64,000 bases of DNA from Pseudoalteromonas luteoviolacea (GTDB lineage: Bacteria > Pseudomonadota > Gammaproteobacteria > Enterobacterales > Alteromonadaceae): assembly GCF_000814765.1 (NCBI RefSeq), contig NZ_JWIC01000003.1, positions 131,501-195,500 of the forward strand, written 5' to 3'. Within the stretch, counting starts at the first letter, position 1. The number at the start of each line of letters is the position of its first letter. Under the pieces are notes generated by a model. It was not told the origin of the DNA, ran no database searches, and worked only from the letters and a program-made list of their open reading frames with translations. Positions 18,961-28,472 of this stretch are shown here, piece by piece. The translations under genes were made by a program, and so were the position numbers.

Positions 18961-19770
18961 TTAACCACGAGGAGATAAAAACTTACCCGTTTCTATCTCC
19001 TCGCGGGTCTTAAGTGCTAGCTGATTTAATACACCGATACTTCTGCCGCGTGAGGTCAGTTCATGCTCTATATCGATGATGTCAATTTCTTTAAAACCTG
19101 AAAGTTGAGCAATTCTTGCAAAGGTATACGCATGTTTATATTTTTTCTGTTTGTAAAAAATACTTACCAGAGCTTTATATACCTCTAAATCAGGCGTTTG
19201 ACCCGCTTGATTAAGCTCTAGCACGCGATACAGGAAGTCGATGGTTTTGTCATCGTCAAACTTCGCATAGTAGGTCGCCAAAAACATTTGTATTTCTTGG
19301 CTTTGACGTACATAAGGCTCATCTTCTTGGCGCAGCAATTTGTTCATTGCAAATTGACTGTTATTGCGTGACCAATGATAGTAAAGCAAACCCGGGTGTG
19401 AAGTTTGTTTCGTATCTTGGTAGATTCGATTCATTTCTTTCAAACTGGTGAGGTGGCCTTCAACGCGAGAAGTGGTCTTCTCTTTTAACTTAATGTGCTC
19501 AATTTTTGCCGCCAGTGACACACATTCATTATATGCTTCGAACTGTTTTAGGAGCTGGTATTTATTATCGTCAGTTGGGTCTTTGTACTCAACATAACGA
19601 CCGATGATCACAGATGCTCTTTCCTCTTTACAATGACTGTCTTTATTTAAATCATTGCAAAAACCGGGGGTTTCCTCACACACCTTTGCCAATGTCAACG
19701 GTTCTTCACACCCACTCAGCTGTGTCAATAAAGAAGCGCCAATGATGGCTAGCATCCACTTATTAGCCAT
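18961..19770 (-). CDS. DUF2989 family lipoprotein
   Basis: A 269-aa DUF2989 protein with a lipoprotein signal (LLTQLSGC, acylated Cys21). The mature N-terminus has three more cysteines (KVCEETPGFCND, HCKEE), and the rest is helical with TPR-like spacing around KALVSIFYKQKKYKHAYTFARIAQ. The family occurs in Alteromonadales and Vibrionales; its function is unknown. ATG start; divergent from the GAPDH gene. Confidence 0.85.
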   Translation of the reverse strand: MANKWMLAIIGASLLTQLSGCEEPLTLAKVCEETPGFCNDLNKDSHCKEERASVIIGRYVEYKDPTDDNKYQLLKQFEAYNECVSLAAKIEHIKLKEKTTSRVEGHLTSLKEMNRIYQDTKQTSHPGLLYYHWSRNNSQFAMNKLLRQEDEPYVRQSQEIQMFLATYYAKFDDDKTIDFLYRVLELNQAGQTPDLEVYKALVSIFYKQKKYKHAYTFARIAQLSGFKEIDIIDIEHELTSRGRSIGVLNQLALKTREEIETGKFLSPRG

Positions 19771-20100
19771 TGTTTATCCTACGTAATATTTAATCGCGCA
19801 CAACATACCACTTTTGCTCCTTTCGAAACAGCCCAAACGCGTTGAACATCACTAACTTTGGTGTGTGGGCTGGCTACTTTACTACTAATTACCTAGTTTA
19901 GTCCGATATCACGAATAAGATATAAGTATATTTTCTCCAATGTTCGGAAAAAATAAGACATTTTTCTTGCTTTTAAGTGTTCCCTTTACGAAAACAAAAG
20001 GAAATGTACGGCTAAGAGTGGAGAATAATTGCAGATTAAATTAGAATGGCGGTGCCCAATAGGGCTATCCGTTCAAAAAATTGTTTATTAGGCAGAAAAA
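19771..20100. other. Divergent region upstream of the GAPDH gene
   Basis: 330 bases containing the promoters of the DUF2989 and GAPDH genes. I noted a small GCCC-AATA-GGGC hairpin at about 20053-20064 and AGG ahead of the GAPDH start codon; no operator or riboswitch recognised. Confidence 0.5.
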
Positions 20101-21543
20101 ATGACCTTATCTCACGAGCAAGAATATCAAAATAGCTGGCAAGAACGCCAAGACTACGCTGAAAATATGCAACCTATCATTGGTCGCTTATACCGTAACT
20201 TGGGTGTTGAAATTGCGGTTTATGGCCGTCCACTTGTTAACACAAGCACAATTGACGTAATTAAAGCGCATAAAACAGTAGCACGTTTTGAAGAGACTAA
20301 ATTGCGTCTTCGTGAAAGCTTCCCTTTCCTAGAAGCTATCAGCAAAATGGAGCTTGCACCTGGTCGTATCGATTTAGGTAAGTTAGCTTATGCATATATC
20401 TACAAAAATGCAGGTGAAGGCCGCTCTATCGAAGAGTATTTAAATGGCGAGCTTGCTGACTTATTAAATAAAGGCACAGGTCCAGAACCTCGCGATGTTG
20501 TATTGTATGGTTTTGGTCGTATTGGACGTTTATTAGCGCGCCTGCTTATCGAGCGCGGCGGCTCTCACGCTGATTTACGTTTACGTGCAATTGTTGTACG
20601 TGGTGGCCGTGATGGCGACCTTGAAAAGCGTGCAAGTTTATTGCGCCGTGATTCTATTCATGGTCCTTTTGACGGTTCAATTACCGTTGACCATGAGAAA
20701 GGCGCAATTAAAGCAAATGGTAATTACATTCAGGTGATTTACGCAAACTCACCAGAAGAAGTTGATTACACAAAGTATGGTATCGAAAACGCACTGGTTG
20801 TTGATAATACGGGTGTATGGAAAGACGAAGATGGTCTAGGCAAGCACTTAGCATCTAAAGGCGCGTCAAAAGTGCTACTTACTGCACCTGCTAAGGGCGA
20901 CATCAAGAACATCGTTTACGGCGTAAACAACCTTGATATTCTTAACGAAGATAAAATTGTATCAGCAGCAAGCTGTACTACAAATGCTATCACGCCAGTG
21001 CTTAAAGCATTAAATGATAAGTTTGGTATAAAGAATGGTCACGTTGAAACTGTTCATTCGTACACAAATGACCAGAATTTAATTGATAACTACCACAAGG
21101 CTGAGCGTCGTGGTCGTAGTGCTGCATTGAACATGGTTATCACGTCAACGGGTGCTGCAAAAGCGGTTGCTAAAGCACTTCCAGAGCTTGCTGGTAAATT
21201 AACTGGTAACGCAATTCGTGTTCCAACTCCAAATGTTTCAATGGCAATTTTGAACTTAAACTTAAATGCAGAAACGACTGCAGAAGAGTTAAATGAGTTC
21301 TTACGTGAAACGTCATTATATTCAGATCTTCGCGATCAGATTGACTACACTGCATCTACTGAAATCGTATCAACAGATTTAGTGGGTAGCCGCTATGCAG
21401 GTGTTGTTGACTCTCAAGCAACAATCGTAGATGGCGATCGTGTTGTACTATATGTTTGGTATGATAACGAGTTTGGTTACAGCTGCCAGGTAGTTCGTGT
21501 AATGCGTGACATGGCGGAAGTTGCTTTCCCAAGCCTGCCATAA
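20101..21543 (+). CDS. Glyceraldehyde-3-phosphate dehydrogenase, long form
   Basis: NAD(P)-dependent GAPDH of 480 aa. The catalytic core is normal: Rossmann GFGRIGRLLARLL, catalytic Cys292 in SAASCTTNA, HSYTNDQ with the catalytic histidine, and YDNEFGYSCQVV. The core is preceded by about 130 residues not found in the classical 330-aa enzyme, with a charged helical beginning (EQEYQNSWQERQDYAENM). This extended type is known in Vibrio and Alteromonadales beside a classical GapA; its physiological direction is unclear, and gluconeogenic or NADPH use is a guess. ATG with AGG upstream. It ends in a strong terminator. Confidence 0.93.
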   Translation: MTLSHEQEYQNSWQERQDYAENMQPIIGRLYRNLGVEIAVYGRPLVNTSTIDVIKAHKTVARFEETKLRLRESFPFLEAISKMELAPGRIDLGKLAYAYIYKNAGEGRSIEEYLNGELADLLNKGTGPEPRDVVLYGFGRIGRLLARLLIERGGSHADLRLRAIVVRGGRDGDLEKRASLLRRDSIHGPFDGSITVDHEKGAIKANGNYIQVIYANSPEEVDYTKYGIENALVVDNTGVWKDEDGLGKHLASKGASKVLLTAPAKGDIKNIVYGVNNLDILNEDKIVSAASCTTNAITPVLKALNDKFGIKNGHVETVHSYTNDQNLIDNYHKAERRGRSAALNMVITSTGAAKAVAKALPELAGKLTGNAIRVPTPNVSMAILNLNLNAETTAEELNEFLRETSLYSDLRDQIDYTASTEIVSTDLVGSRYAGVVDSQATIVDGDRVVLYVWYDNEFGYSCQVVRVMRDMAEVAFPSLP

Positions 21544-21559
21544 TTTCGCTTTGACGATG

Positions 21560-21587
21560 AAAAAAGCCAGCATTTGCTGGCTTTTTT
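21560..21587 (+). terminator. Terminator after the GAPDH gene
   Basis: Perfect 12-bp stem AAAAAAGCCAGC / GCTGGCTTTTTT with loop ATTT, 17 bases after the stop codon. Confidence 0.93.
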
Positions 21588-21724
21588 AGTTTTTGATCTG
21601 CGTTATGTATGATAGGCTTTTCAATGTTTTTAGCTACATTTGGCTAACATGAATAACAACTCATTGTTTAGCGAAGAAAGCGCAATGTTACGGCAAGAAT
21701 CTTGCCATAAATTTTAGGGTATAT

Positions 21725-22852
21725 ATGAGAATTTCTAGTAATTTTGACAGTGGTAATATCAAGGTAATTTCGGCACAGCAGCCTCACGATATTCAACTTG
21801 AAATCAACAAAGACAACAACTCAGACTTCTTTCAGTGGTTCCACTTCCGTCTTGAGTCAACCCCTTTTGTAGAACATAAATTACATATCAACAATTTAAA
21901 AGCATCAGCATACCCTGAAGGGTGGGATGACTACCAAGCGGTTGCGTCATATGACAGACAAAACTGGTTCAGAGTGCCTACTTCGTATCAAGATGGCCAG
22001 CTCGTTATTGATTTTGAACCAGAGTACAGTCATACGTTTTTCGCTTATTTTGCTCCATACAGCTATGAGCGTCATCTGGACTTATTGTATTGGGCTCAAA
22101 GCCACGATGCATGTCAGATTGAAACACTTGGTGAAACAATTGATGGCAGAGATATCAGTTTACTCGTCGTGGGTGAGCCAAGTGAAACTAAGAAAAAGAT
22201 ATGGATCACGGCAAGGCAACATCCAGGTGAAACGATGGCTGAATGGTTTGTTGAGGGCTTACTGCACAAGCTATTAGACGATGAAGACCCACATGCAGCA
22301 GCATTGTTGTCAAAGTCGGTATTTTATATTGTTCCAAATATGAACCCAGATGGCAGTGTTCGCGGTCATTTAAGAACAAACGCAAATGGTGTTAACCTAA
22401 ATCGTGAGTGGGAGACGCCGAGTGTTGAAAACTCGCCAGAGGTTTATTACGTACTTGAGAAGATGCGCGCGGTTGGTCTAGATATGTATTTAGACATTCA
22501 CGGTGATGAAGCATTGCCATACAACTTTGTGGCTGGTAGCGAAGGGATCCCAAGCTATGATACCCGTCTTGAGAGCCTTGAAAACCAGTTTAAAGACGCG
22601 TTACTGGCGATTACCCCAGATTTCCAAGATGTGTATGGCTATCCGAAAGATGAACCAGGTCAAGCGAATTTAACCGTTGCTTCTTGCGCAGTAGGCGAAG
22701 AGTTTAAAGCACTGTCTTATACAATTGAAATGCCATTTAAAGACAATGCAGACTTACCAGATCCTCATTATGGTTGGTCTGATAGACGCTCTTACCAATT
22801 TGGACAAGATACGTTATCAGCAATAGTGAAAGTAGTTGATAACCTAAGATAA
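21725..22852 (+). CDS. M14 zinc carboxypeptidase, cytosolic carboxypeptidase-like
   Basis: A 375-aa protein without a signal peptide, in the M14D (cytosolic carboxypeptidase-like) group. An N-terminal beta domain (1-120, with EGWDDYQAVASYD) precedes the catalytic domain. Zinc ligands are His166 and Glu169 in RQHPGETMAEW and His259 in DIHGDEALPYNF; NMNPDGSVRGHLRTNANG and VNLNREW supply substrate-binding residues, and IEMPFK contains the likely catalytic glutamate. The bacterial substrate is not established. AGGG lies five bases before ATG. It has its own terminator and is probably monocistronic. Confidence 0.92.
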   Translation: MRISSNFDSGNIKVISAQQPHDIQLEINKDNNSDFFQWFHFRLESTPFVEHKLHINNLKASAYPEGWDDYQAVASYDRQNWFRVPTSYQDGQLVIDFEPEYSHTFFAYFAPYSYERHLDLLYWAQSHDACQIETLGETIDGRDISLLVVGEPSETKKKIWITARQHPGETMAEWFVEGLLHKLLDDEDPHAAALLSKSVFYIVPNMNPDGSVRGHLRTNANGVNLNREWETPSVENSPEVYYVLEKMRAVGLDMYLDIHGDEALPYNFVAGSEGIPSYDTRLESLENQFKDALLAITPDFQDVYGYPKDEPGQANLTVASCAVGEEFKALSYTIEMPFKDNADLPDPHYGWSDRRSYQFGQDTLSAIVKVVDNLR

Positions 22853-22861
22853 TCAAAAATT

Positions 22862-22888
22862 AAGGCAGCCTGTAAGGTTGCCTTTTTT
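22862..22888 (+). terminator. Terminator after the M14 peptidase gene
   Basis: Stem AAGGCAGCC / GGTTGCCTT (one G-T pair), loop TGTAA, then six T residues. Confidence 0.88.
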
Positions 22889-22918
22889 AATATAACAACA
22901 ATTAAAAGAGGATAAGTT

Positions 22919-24631
22919 GTGGACGTATTAGGAAGTTTTCTTGATAGCTTAGATGCCATGCTAGGGGGCTCGTGGTGGTTTCCCTATGTATTACTGGGGG
23001 TGGGGTTCTTTTTCACAGTATATTTAAAGTTCCCGCAAATTCGCTATTTTAAACACGCTTGCCGAGTGGTCTCTGGTAAGTATGATAAACAGTCTCATGA
23101 AGGTGATACGACACACTTCCAGGCATTATCAACTGCATTATCCGGTACGGTCGGTACGGGTAATATTGGTGGAGTGGCACTGGCGATATCTATCGGTGGT
23201 CCTGCTGCTTTATTTTGGATGTGGATGACTGCATTCTTCGGCATGACAACCAAGTTTGTGGAAGTGACCTTGTCACATAAATACCGTGTTAAAACAGAGG
23301 ATGGCACCATGGCTGGTGGTCCAATGTATTACATGGATAGACGATTAAACATGAAATGGCTGGCCGTGCTATTCGCGATTGCAACGGTTATTAGCTCTTT
23401 CGGTACAGGCAGTTTGCCACAGATAAATAATATCGCTCAGGGTATGGAAGCCACTTTTGGGTTTGAAAGGATGGCTACAGGTGCGGTGTTATCTATTTTA
23501 CTCGCCCTGGTTATTTTAGGGGGTATCAAGCGCATTGCAGCGATCACGTCAAAAGTAGTACCTATTATGGCGGCTGTCTATATTTTAGGTGCTTTTGCCG
23601 TTATTTTTTACAATATTGAAAATATTGGCCCATCTTTCGCGTCTGTTTTTACTAATGCATTTTCTGGTTCAGCGGCTGCCGGTGGCTTCTTAGGCGCATC
23701 GTTTGCATACGCTTTTAACCGTGGTGTAAACCGTGGCTTATTCTCTAATGAGGCAGGTCAAGGTTCTGCGCCAATAGCGCACGCATCAGCAAAAGCAGAT
23801 GAGCCGGTATCTGAAGGGATGGTCTCTATTTTGGAGCCTTTCATTGACACCATTATCATTTGTACTTTAACTGGTTTGGTTATTTTGTCTTCTGGGGTTT
23901 GGACTGAGAAGTTTGAAACCGAATTTGAACGCTCTTCGATGACTTTCATTAAAGGAAATTATGATGAGGCCAATGAAGCGGATAGAGCAGAGCTGTATAA
24001 ATACCTAAACGGATACGCAGACCATAAGGTTGAGGAGTACAATGGTGCTATTCAGGTTGTGCAAGGTATCGCAGTCAATAAGGATTTCACAGTTATCCAT
24101 TCTCGCTCTATCGGTGAAGATATTCGTTTTGGGATAACGGATAAACACCAGTACACCGGCACAGTCGAAATTGAAGGGGGGCTCCCAGCGGATCCGAGTA
24201 TATCTGTTCAGGGTAAATCACTCGTTCATTCGGCCGAGCTGACGACCAAAGCATTTACTCGAGGGTACTTTGGCGACAGTGGTAAATATATCGTATCTAT
24301 TGGCCTATTGTTATTTGCATTCTCTACAGCCATCGCCTGGTCATATTATGGTGACAGAGCGATGACTTACCTTTTAGGCCCGCGTTCGGTGATGCCATAT
24401 CGTGTATTTTATGTTGCAGGTTTCTTTTGGGCATCGTTTGCAGACACAACCTTAGTATGGAAGTTAGCAGCGGTGGGGATCGTAGTAATGACGTTACCAA
24501 ACCTATTCGGTATTATGGTTTTAAGAAAAGAGATGAAAGAAACCGTTGATGACTACTGGGAAAAGTTTGAAAATGGAAAAGGTCAAGCGTCAGATGACGA
24601 TAAAATAGAGAAATCTCGCGATTTCCAGTAA
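22919..24631 (+). CDS. Sodium:alanine/glycine symporter (AGCS family)
   Basis: A 570-aa inner-membrane AGCS transporter that couples Na+ to uptake of alanine or glycine. Conserved blocks: [46 protein letters not shown], and [24 protein letters not shown]. About ten membrane helices are apparent. Between Trp328 and Leu441 it carries a hydrophilic insertion of about 110 residues not found in the typical 450-490-aa members. The C-terminal tail is charged ([17 protein letters not shown]). GTG 22919 is the start, with AGAGGA upstream. Confidence 0.93.
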   Translation: MDVLGSFLDSLDAMLGGSWWFPYVLLGVGFFFTVYLKFPQIRYFKHACRVVSGKYDKQSHEGDTTHFQALSTALSGTVGTGNIGGVALAISIGGPAALFWMWMTAFFGMTTKFVEVTLSHKYRVKTEDGTMAGGPMYYMDRRLNMKWLAVLFAIATVISSFGTGSLPQINNIAQGMEATFGFERMATGAVLSILLALVILGGIKRIAAITSKVVPIMAAVYILGAFAVIFYNIENIGPSFASVFTNAFSGSAAAGGFLGASFAYAFNRGVNRGLFSNEAGQGSAPIAHASAKADEPVSEGMVSILEPFIDTIIICTLTGLVILSSGVWTEKFETEFERSSMTFIKGNYDEANEADRAELYKYLNGYADHKVEEYNGAIQVVQGIAVNKDFTVIHSRSIGEDIRFGITDKHQYTGTVEIEGGLPADPSISVQGKSLVHSAELTTKAFTRGYFGDSGKYIVSIGLLLFAFSTAIAWSYYGDRAMTYLLGPRSVMPYRVFYVAGFFWASFADTTLVWKLAAVGIVVMTLPNLFGIMVLRKEMKETVDDYWEKFENGKGQASDDDKIEKSRDFQ

Positions 24632-24657
24632 GACAAAGTAGCTCAAAACAAGTAGAA

Positions 24658-24686
24658 TAGGGCGCCATATGGCGCCTTATTTTTTA
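24658..24686 (+). terminator. Terminator after the AGCS symporter gene
   Basis: GGCGCC-ATAT-GGCGCC stem extended by weaker pairs, followed by a T-rich run. It stands 18 bases before the zinc-ribbon gene start and separates the two units. Confidence 0.85.
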
Positions 24687-24703
24687 TTCGGAGTAACGAA
24701 AGT

Positions 24704-25030
24704 ATGGCAATAGCCCAATGCCCGAGTTGTAATAAACCTATTTCATCAAAGCACACGGTTTGTCCGCATTGTGACGTTGAGATTGGAAAAATAAGTGATG
24801 ACGAACTTCGTCGAATTGCGGTCAAAAACCGTATAAAGAAACAGCAGAGTATTATGAATTACTCGTTTCTGGCTTTGATTTTATTTTTGGGTGGTTTTTT
24901 ATACCTATATTGGCAGCACCCAGTTGAAGGCAGTATTGAAATGTATGCTGCAAAATCCGCGATTGGCGTTGGTATGGTTTGGTACCTTATCAATCGTGTG
25001 ATATTGGTTATTTTGAAAAAGAAAAAGTGA
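24704..25030 (+). CDS. Zinc-ribbon membrane protein
   Basis: A 108-aa protein. The N-terminus has two CxxC knuckles (CPSC at 6-9 and CPHC at 20-23) forming a zinc ribbon, followed by a basic linker and two membrane helices (about 48-68 and 80-102), ending in a KKKK tail. Zinc-ribbon-plus-membrane proteins are common and uncharacterised. GGAG lies ten bases before ATG. yeaC starts two bases beyond its stop codon and a DUF349 gene overlaps yeaC, so all three are probably co-transcribed. Confidence 0.8.
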   Translation: MAIAQCPSCNKPISSKHTVCPHCDVEIGKISDDELRRIAVKNRIKKQQSIMNYSFLALILFLGGFLYLYWQHPVEGSIEMYAAKSAIGVGMVWYLINRVILVILKKKK

Positions 25031-25032
25031 CG

Positions 25033-25314
25033 ATGAATGTAGATAATTTGGTAAGTAACATTACCCCAGAAGTATTCGAACGCTTACAGTATGGTGCCTC
25101 TACAGGTCGTTGGCCTGACGGTACTGAACTGACAGAAGCACAAAAAGAGCAAACTGTTCAACTCGTCATGTTGTACCAGGCAAAAGTCGCTAAATCGAAC
25201 GAGCAATTTACGATTAATGAAAATGGCGAGATGGTTCAAAAGTCTAAACGCGAATTGCAAAAAGAATTTAAAGCAGAAAACGAAATAGCTAGGTTCACTG
25301 AAAATGATCTTTAA
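25033..25314 (+). CDS. yeaC: YeaC family protein (DUF1315)
   Basis: A 93-aa cytosolic protein of the DUF1315 family. Diagnostic blocks: NITPEVFERLQYGASTGRWP, DGTELTEAQKEQT, and a charged C-terminus. Function is unknown. The frame is open from 24979, inside the preceding gene, but ATG 25033 matches the family start (MNVDNLVSNIT). It overlaps the next gene by 11 bases. Confidence 0.9.
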   Translation: MNVDNLVSNITPEVFERLQYGASTGRWPDGTELTEAQKEQTVQLVMLYQAKVAKSNEQFTINENGEMVQKSKRELQKEFKAENEIARFTENDL

Positions 25315-27982
25315 ACACTTATTTACACCTAAATGGAAGCACCCTAAGGCGCAAGTGCGCTTAGCGGCGGTGGATAAATTAGACACAACCAAGGATGTCG
25401 AAGCACTAACAACGCTAGCCCTAGAGGACGACTCAATTCAAATAAGAAAAAAAGTCCTTAATAAGATTGATGATTTAGGCTTGTGGTGGAAAGTCTACAA
25501 GCAAGATCAAGAGCTTAAAGACATTGCCGAACAACATATTAGCCAAGCAGTCTTATCAGGCTCGAATATGCTGAGTAATGATATTCGTGAAGAGTACATC
25601 GATAGGTATGCACCGCAAAAAACGCTAGAAAAGTTAGCATTTTCTGATATTGCACAGCCACAGCGCGTAAAATTGTTGAAGCGTATTGCAAACGCACGCC
25701 TAATTGAAAAAGCGTTTAAAGAGGGTGAAGAAGCACTGCAAGTTGCACTGCTGGAGCTCGTGTATCAATATGACTTAACCAAAGCCGTGCTGAAAAGCGC
25801 GAAAGGTGATGCGAAAGGCCAGTTAGACTCACATCTGGAGCAGGCGCGATTGGCGAAAGTTATGCCAAAACAAGTTGCTGAGCAGGTTAAATTGATACTT
25901 GCGAAATTTAATGCTCTGAGAGAGAAGCTAGACTACCAAGTGGTTAATACTCAATTTAATGAATTGGGACAGCAGTGGCAGAGTCTTGAATTAAAGTGGC
26001 TTGATGAAGAAACACTCAATGTGCAGTCAAGTAAGTATCAAGTATTAACCGAAAAGTTGACGGCTCACATTGAAAAGCTCAAAGCGCAATTTGATGCAGA
26101 TTTGGCTGCGAAAAAAGCACAAGAAGAAAAGCAGCAAGCACTCGCTGACTACACGAAAAAGGTAGATGCGTTTGAAGCCGTTTTAAATGAGGCTGTCAGT
26201 AAGCTAGATGTTGAATCACAGGCGGCTCTTCAGAGTCAATTTGAACAACTTCAAAGTATGCTAAGTGAGTCTGAATACAAAACAGAGGTCACAAGTTTAT
26301 TACAGCGCTTGACCAAGTTAGAAACATTACTAAATACACTGCCTGAGATGATCGCAGCGACGAAAGAGTTTCAAGTTACGCTTGAGCAACTGAAACAAAT
26401 CGAAGCGAGTGATGATTTAGCACAATTAGACGCATTACTAGCGACGCAAAAGTCTGCATATCAGGCATGTAATGCCGTATTAAAGTCTTTGCCTAGCGAG
26501 TTAAAGCAAAATGCGAAAAGCGAGCTTGCTGAAGCGTCCAAAGTATTTTTAGATGCAATGAAACCTTTGGTTGATCAGCAACAAAAGTTACTAAAAGAAG
26601 CACGCAAGAAAGCGCGTGATGTGCAAAGGCTAATTGAGCAAGGTCGTTTCAACATCGCCTTTGGTGTCTTTAATGGTTTGTCTGAAAACTATGAGTTGTT
26701 AACTGAATCACACAAAGAGCAAGTAAGTAAACAGTACGAAAGCTTGCAAGCACAATTGGCTGAATTTAAAGATTGGCAAAAATATGCTTCAGCGCCGAAG
26801 CGCACAGAACTATTGGCGCACCTAGAAGAAAAGTTGGCAGAAACTGACATTGATCCTAAAGTGCGTGCTGCTGATGTTAAGATGTTACGTATTCGATGGA
26901 ATGAACTTGGACGCATAGAAAGTGAAGAAGAGAAGCAGCAAGCTCAAGTATTCGATGAAAAAATTGAATTGCTGTTTGCACCATGTCGAGCGTATTTTGC
27001 TGAACAAGAAGAAGCGCGTAAACAAGTGATTGTTGAGCGTGAAAAGCTGATCAATCAAATGAAAGAGCTAGAGCAGTTCTCAGTGGAAGAAGAGGGCGGC
27101 TGGCGTAAGCTGGAAAGCCAATTTAATCGTATAAACAAGCTGTGGCGCGGTGCGGGTAGTCTAGATTCACAGACTTACCAAGCTTTGAACGGACAATATC
27201 GTGATGCATATGCACAGGTGAATGGACGACTTAAAGCGCATCATCAAAACAATGCTGAACAAAAACAAGCGCTTGTTGATGAAGCTTTGGCTCAAGTTGA
27301 AAACGAGAATGTAGCTGAAGCGTGTGAAGTGCTTAAAACACTGCAAAAACAGTGGCAAGGTATTGGCTTTGCGGGCAGTAAGAGCGAGCATGTTTTATGG
27401 CAGTCATTTAGAAAGCATAACGATGCCGTTTTTGCGAAACGTGAAGAAATGGCTGCGCAGCAAAAGCGTGAAAATGCCGCGTTAGAAACACAGCAGCGCC
27501 AAGAGTTAGCGAATTTTGATAATTTAGTGATTGAAGCTAAAACGCAGTCAGAGCTTACTCAGCTACAAGAGCAGATCAGCGGTCTGGATGTGCTGGGTGG
27601 TCTAAATAAAATTAAGAAGTCTTTACTTGAGCAAGTTGACGTTAAGCTGAACGAACTGTTTTCGACATTGAATCGTGAAAAGTTCTCTGAGTTAGTCAGT
27701 GCTGTTGAAAACAATCAAGAAATTCCAGCATGCTGGCAAGGTAAAAATGTATCTGGGATAAGTGCTGCGCAGTTGCTATTAAGGTTAGAGATCCTCACAA
27801 ATATAGAGTCTCCAGCAGATGACCAGCAGGCGAGAATGGCTGAGCAGGTTGCATTATTAGATGAGAAGCTTCAAGGTGAGTCTCACAAACTTGATTTTTA
27901 CTTGGTCAGCTATTTTGCGCAAGCTAAGATTGAAGGTATTGAGTTTGACTCAAGCAGAATCTTAAGTGTATTAAACGCATAA
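25304..27982 (+). CDS. Large DUF349 coiled-coil protein
   Basis: An 892-aa cytosolic protein. The first 150 residues look like HEAT repeats (AQVRLAAVDKLDTTKDVEAL). The rest is long coiled coil carrying at least four DUF349 units recognisable by a W-x-x-L/I-G core: QQWQSLELKW near 222, RWNELGRIES near 530, LWRGAGSLDS near 612, and QWQGIGFAGS near 682. The family's role is undefined. It overlaps yeaC by 11 bases, has only a weak AGG upstream, and is likely expressed by translational coupling. Ends in a strong terminator. Confidence 0.87.
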   Translation: MIFKHLFTPKWKHPKAQVRLAAVDKLDTTKDVEALTTLALEDDSIQIRKKVLNKIDDLGLWWKVYKQDQELKDIAEQHISQAVLSGSNMLSNDIREEYIDRYAPQKTLEKLAFSDIAQPQRVKLLKRIANARLIEKAFKEGEEALQVALLELVYQYDLTKAVLKSAKGDAKGQLDSHLEQARLAKVMPKQVAEQVKLILAKFNALREKLDYQVVNTQFNELGQQWQSLELKWLDEETLNVQSSKYQVLTEKLTAHIEKLKAQFDADLAAKKAQEEKQQALADYTKKVDAFEAVLNEAVSKLDVESQAALQSQFEQLQSMLSESEYKTEVTSLLQRLTKLETLLNTLPEMIAATKEFQVTLEQLKQIEASDDLAQLDALLATQKSAYQACNAVLKSLPSELKQNAKSELAEASKVFLDAMKPLVDQQQKLLKEARKKARDVQRLIEQGRFNIAFGVFNGLSENYELLTESHKEQVSKQYESLQAQLAEFKDWQKYASAPKRTELLAHLEEKLAETDIDPKVRAADVKMLRIRWNELGRIESEEEKQQAQVFDEKIELLFAPCRAYFAEQEEARKQVIVEREKLINQMKELEQFSVEEEGGWRKLESQFNRINKLWRGAGSLDSQTYQALNGQYRDAYAQVNGRLKAHHQNNAEQKQALVDEALAQVENENVAEACEVLKTLQKQWQGIGFAGSKSEHVLWQSFRKHNDAVFAKREEMAAQQKRENAALETQQRQELANFDNLVIEAKTQSELTQLQEQISGLDVLGGLNKIKKSLLEQVDVKLNELFSTLNREKFSELVSAVENNQEIPACWQGKNVSGISAAQLLLRLEILTNIESPADDQQARMAEQVALLDEKLQGESHKLDFYLVSYFAQAKIEGIEFDSSRILSVLNA

Positions 27983-27986
27983 TGTT

Positions 27987-28016
27987 AAAGGGCCCTGTTT
28001 AGGGCCTTTTTCTTTT
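27987..28016 (+). terminator. Terminator after the DUF349 gene
   Basis: Stem AAAGG(G)CCCT / AGGGCCTTT with one bulged G and loop GTTT, then a T-rich run (TTCTTTT). Confidence 0.88.
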
Positions 28017-28331
28017 CTATCTCGTGTCGTTGACGTCGAGTATAAAATCACATTTTTTCTTCATGCATTGCTCACAGCTTTACTTTGTTTTATTTTTATC
28101 AATTAAAAGTTTCTCGCCTTTTTAATCAATTGCAGTGGTTTTAATTTTTGGTATTGTTTTGAACAGCAAGTTCACCTTACCCTTTTGAATTTATTGATTC
28201 AATTTCATCTATTTATATTTCTAGAGTATATGTAAAGTTGTTTGTGATGAAGCTTATGTATTCAATTGTGCAGTTATTGTCATTAATGGGTTTGAAATTG
28301 GGCGCTCTGTCATCTACTTTTAGCGAGGAAC

Positions 28332-28361
28332 GTGACAAATATTTATCTCGGAAATAATAAT
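28332..28361 (+). promoter_or_regulatory. Candidate acnB promoter
   Basis: -35 GTGACA (28332-28337) and -10 AATAAT (28356-28361), each one base from consensus, with an 18-base spacer. The -10 box lies inside the Fur box. The predicted 5' untranslated region is about 180 bases. Confidence 0.6.
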
Positions 28362-28368
28362 CATTATC
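28350..28368 (+). promoter_or_regulatory. Fur box on the acnB promoter
   Basis: The 19-base sequence starting GGAAATAATAATC and ending ATTATC matches 16 of 19 positions of the Fur consensus GATAATGATAATCATTATC. It covers the -10 box of the candidate acnB promoter, so iron-loaded Fur should block transcription there. This fits the enzyme being a [4Fe-4S] protein only if a second promoter or activation-type control exists. Confidence 0.75.
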
Positions 28369-28452
28369 ACATAATTGGTATTTATACCGCCCATTAACTT
28401 TATAAATTAGCGTAACCTAGTGAATTTAGTGTATTTTGCGGCGCAAACTAAT

Positions 28453-28472
28453 ACTAAAAAGTGCTTTTTAGT
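28453..28472 (+). repeat. Palindromic hairpin in the acnB leader
   Basis: Perfect inverted repeat ACTAAAAAG / CTTTTTAGT around TG. It is about 90 bases after the predicted start of transcription. A second hairpin, AGGGT-AAAATA-ACCCT, is at 28499-28514. Either may shape acnB mRNA stability or translation. Confidence 0.5.
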
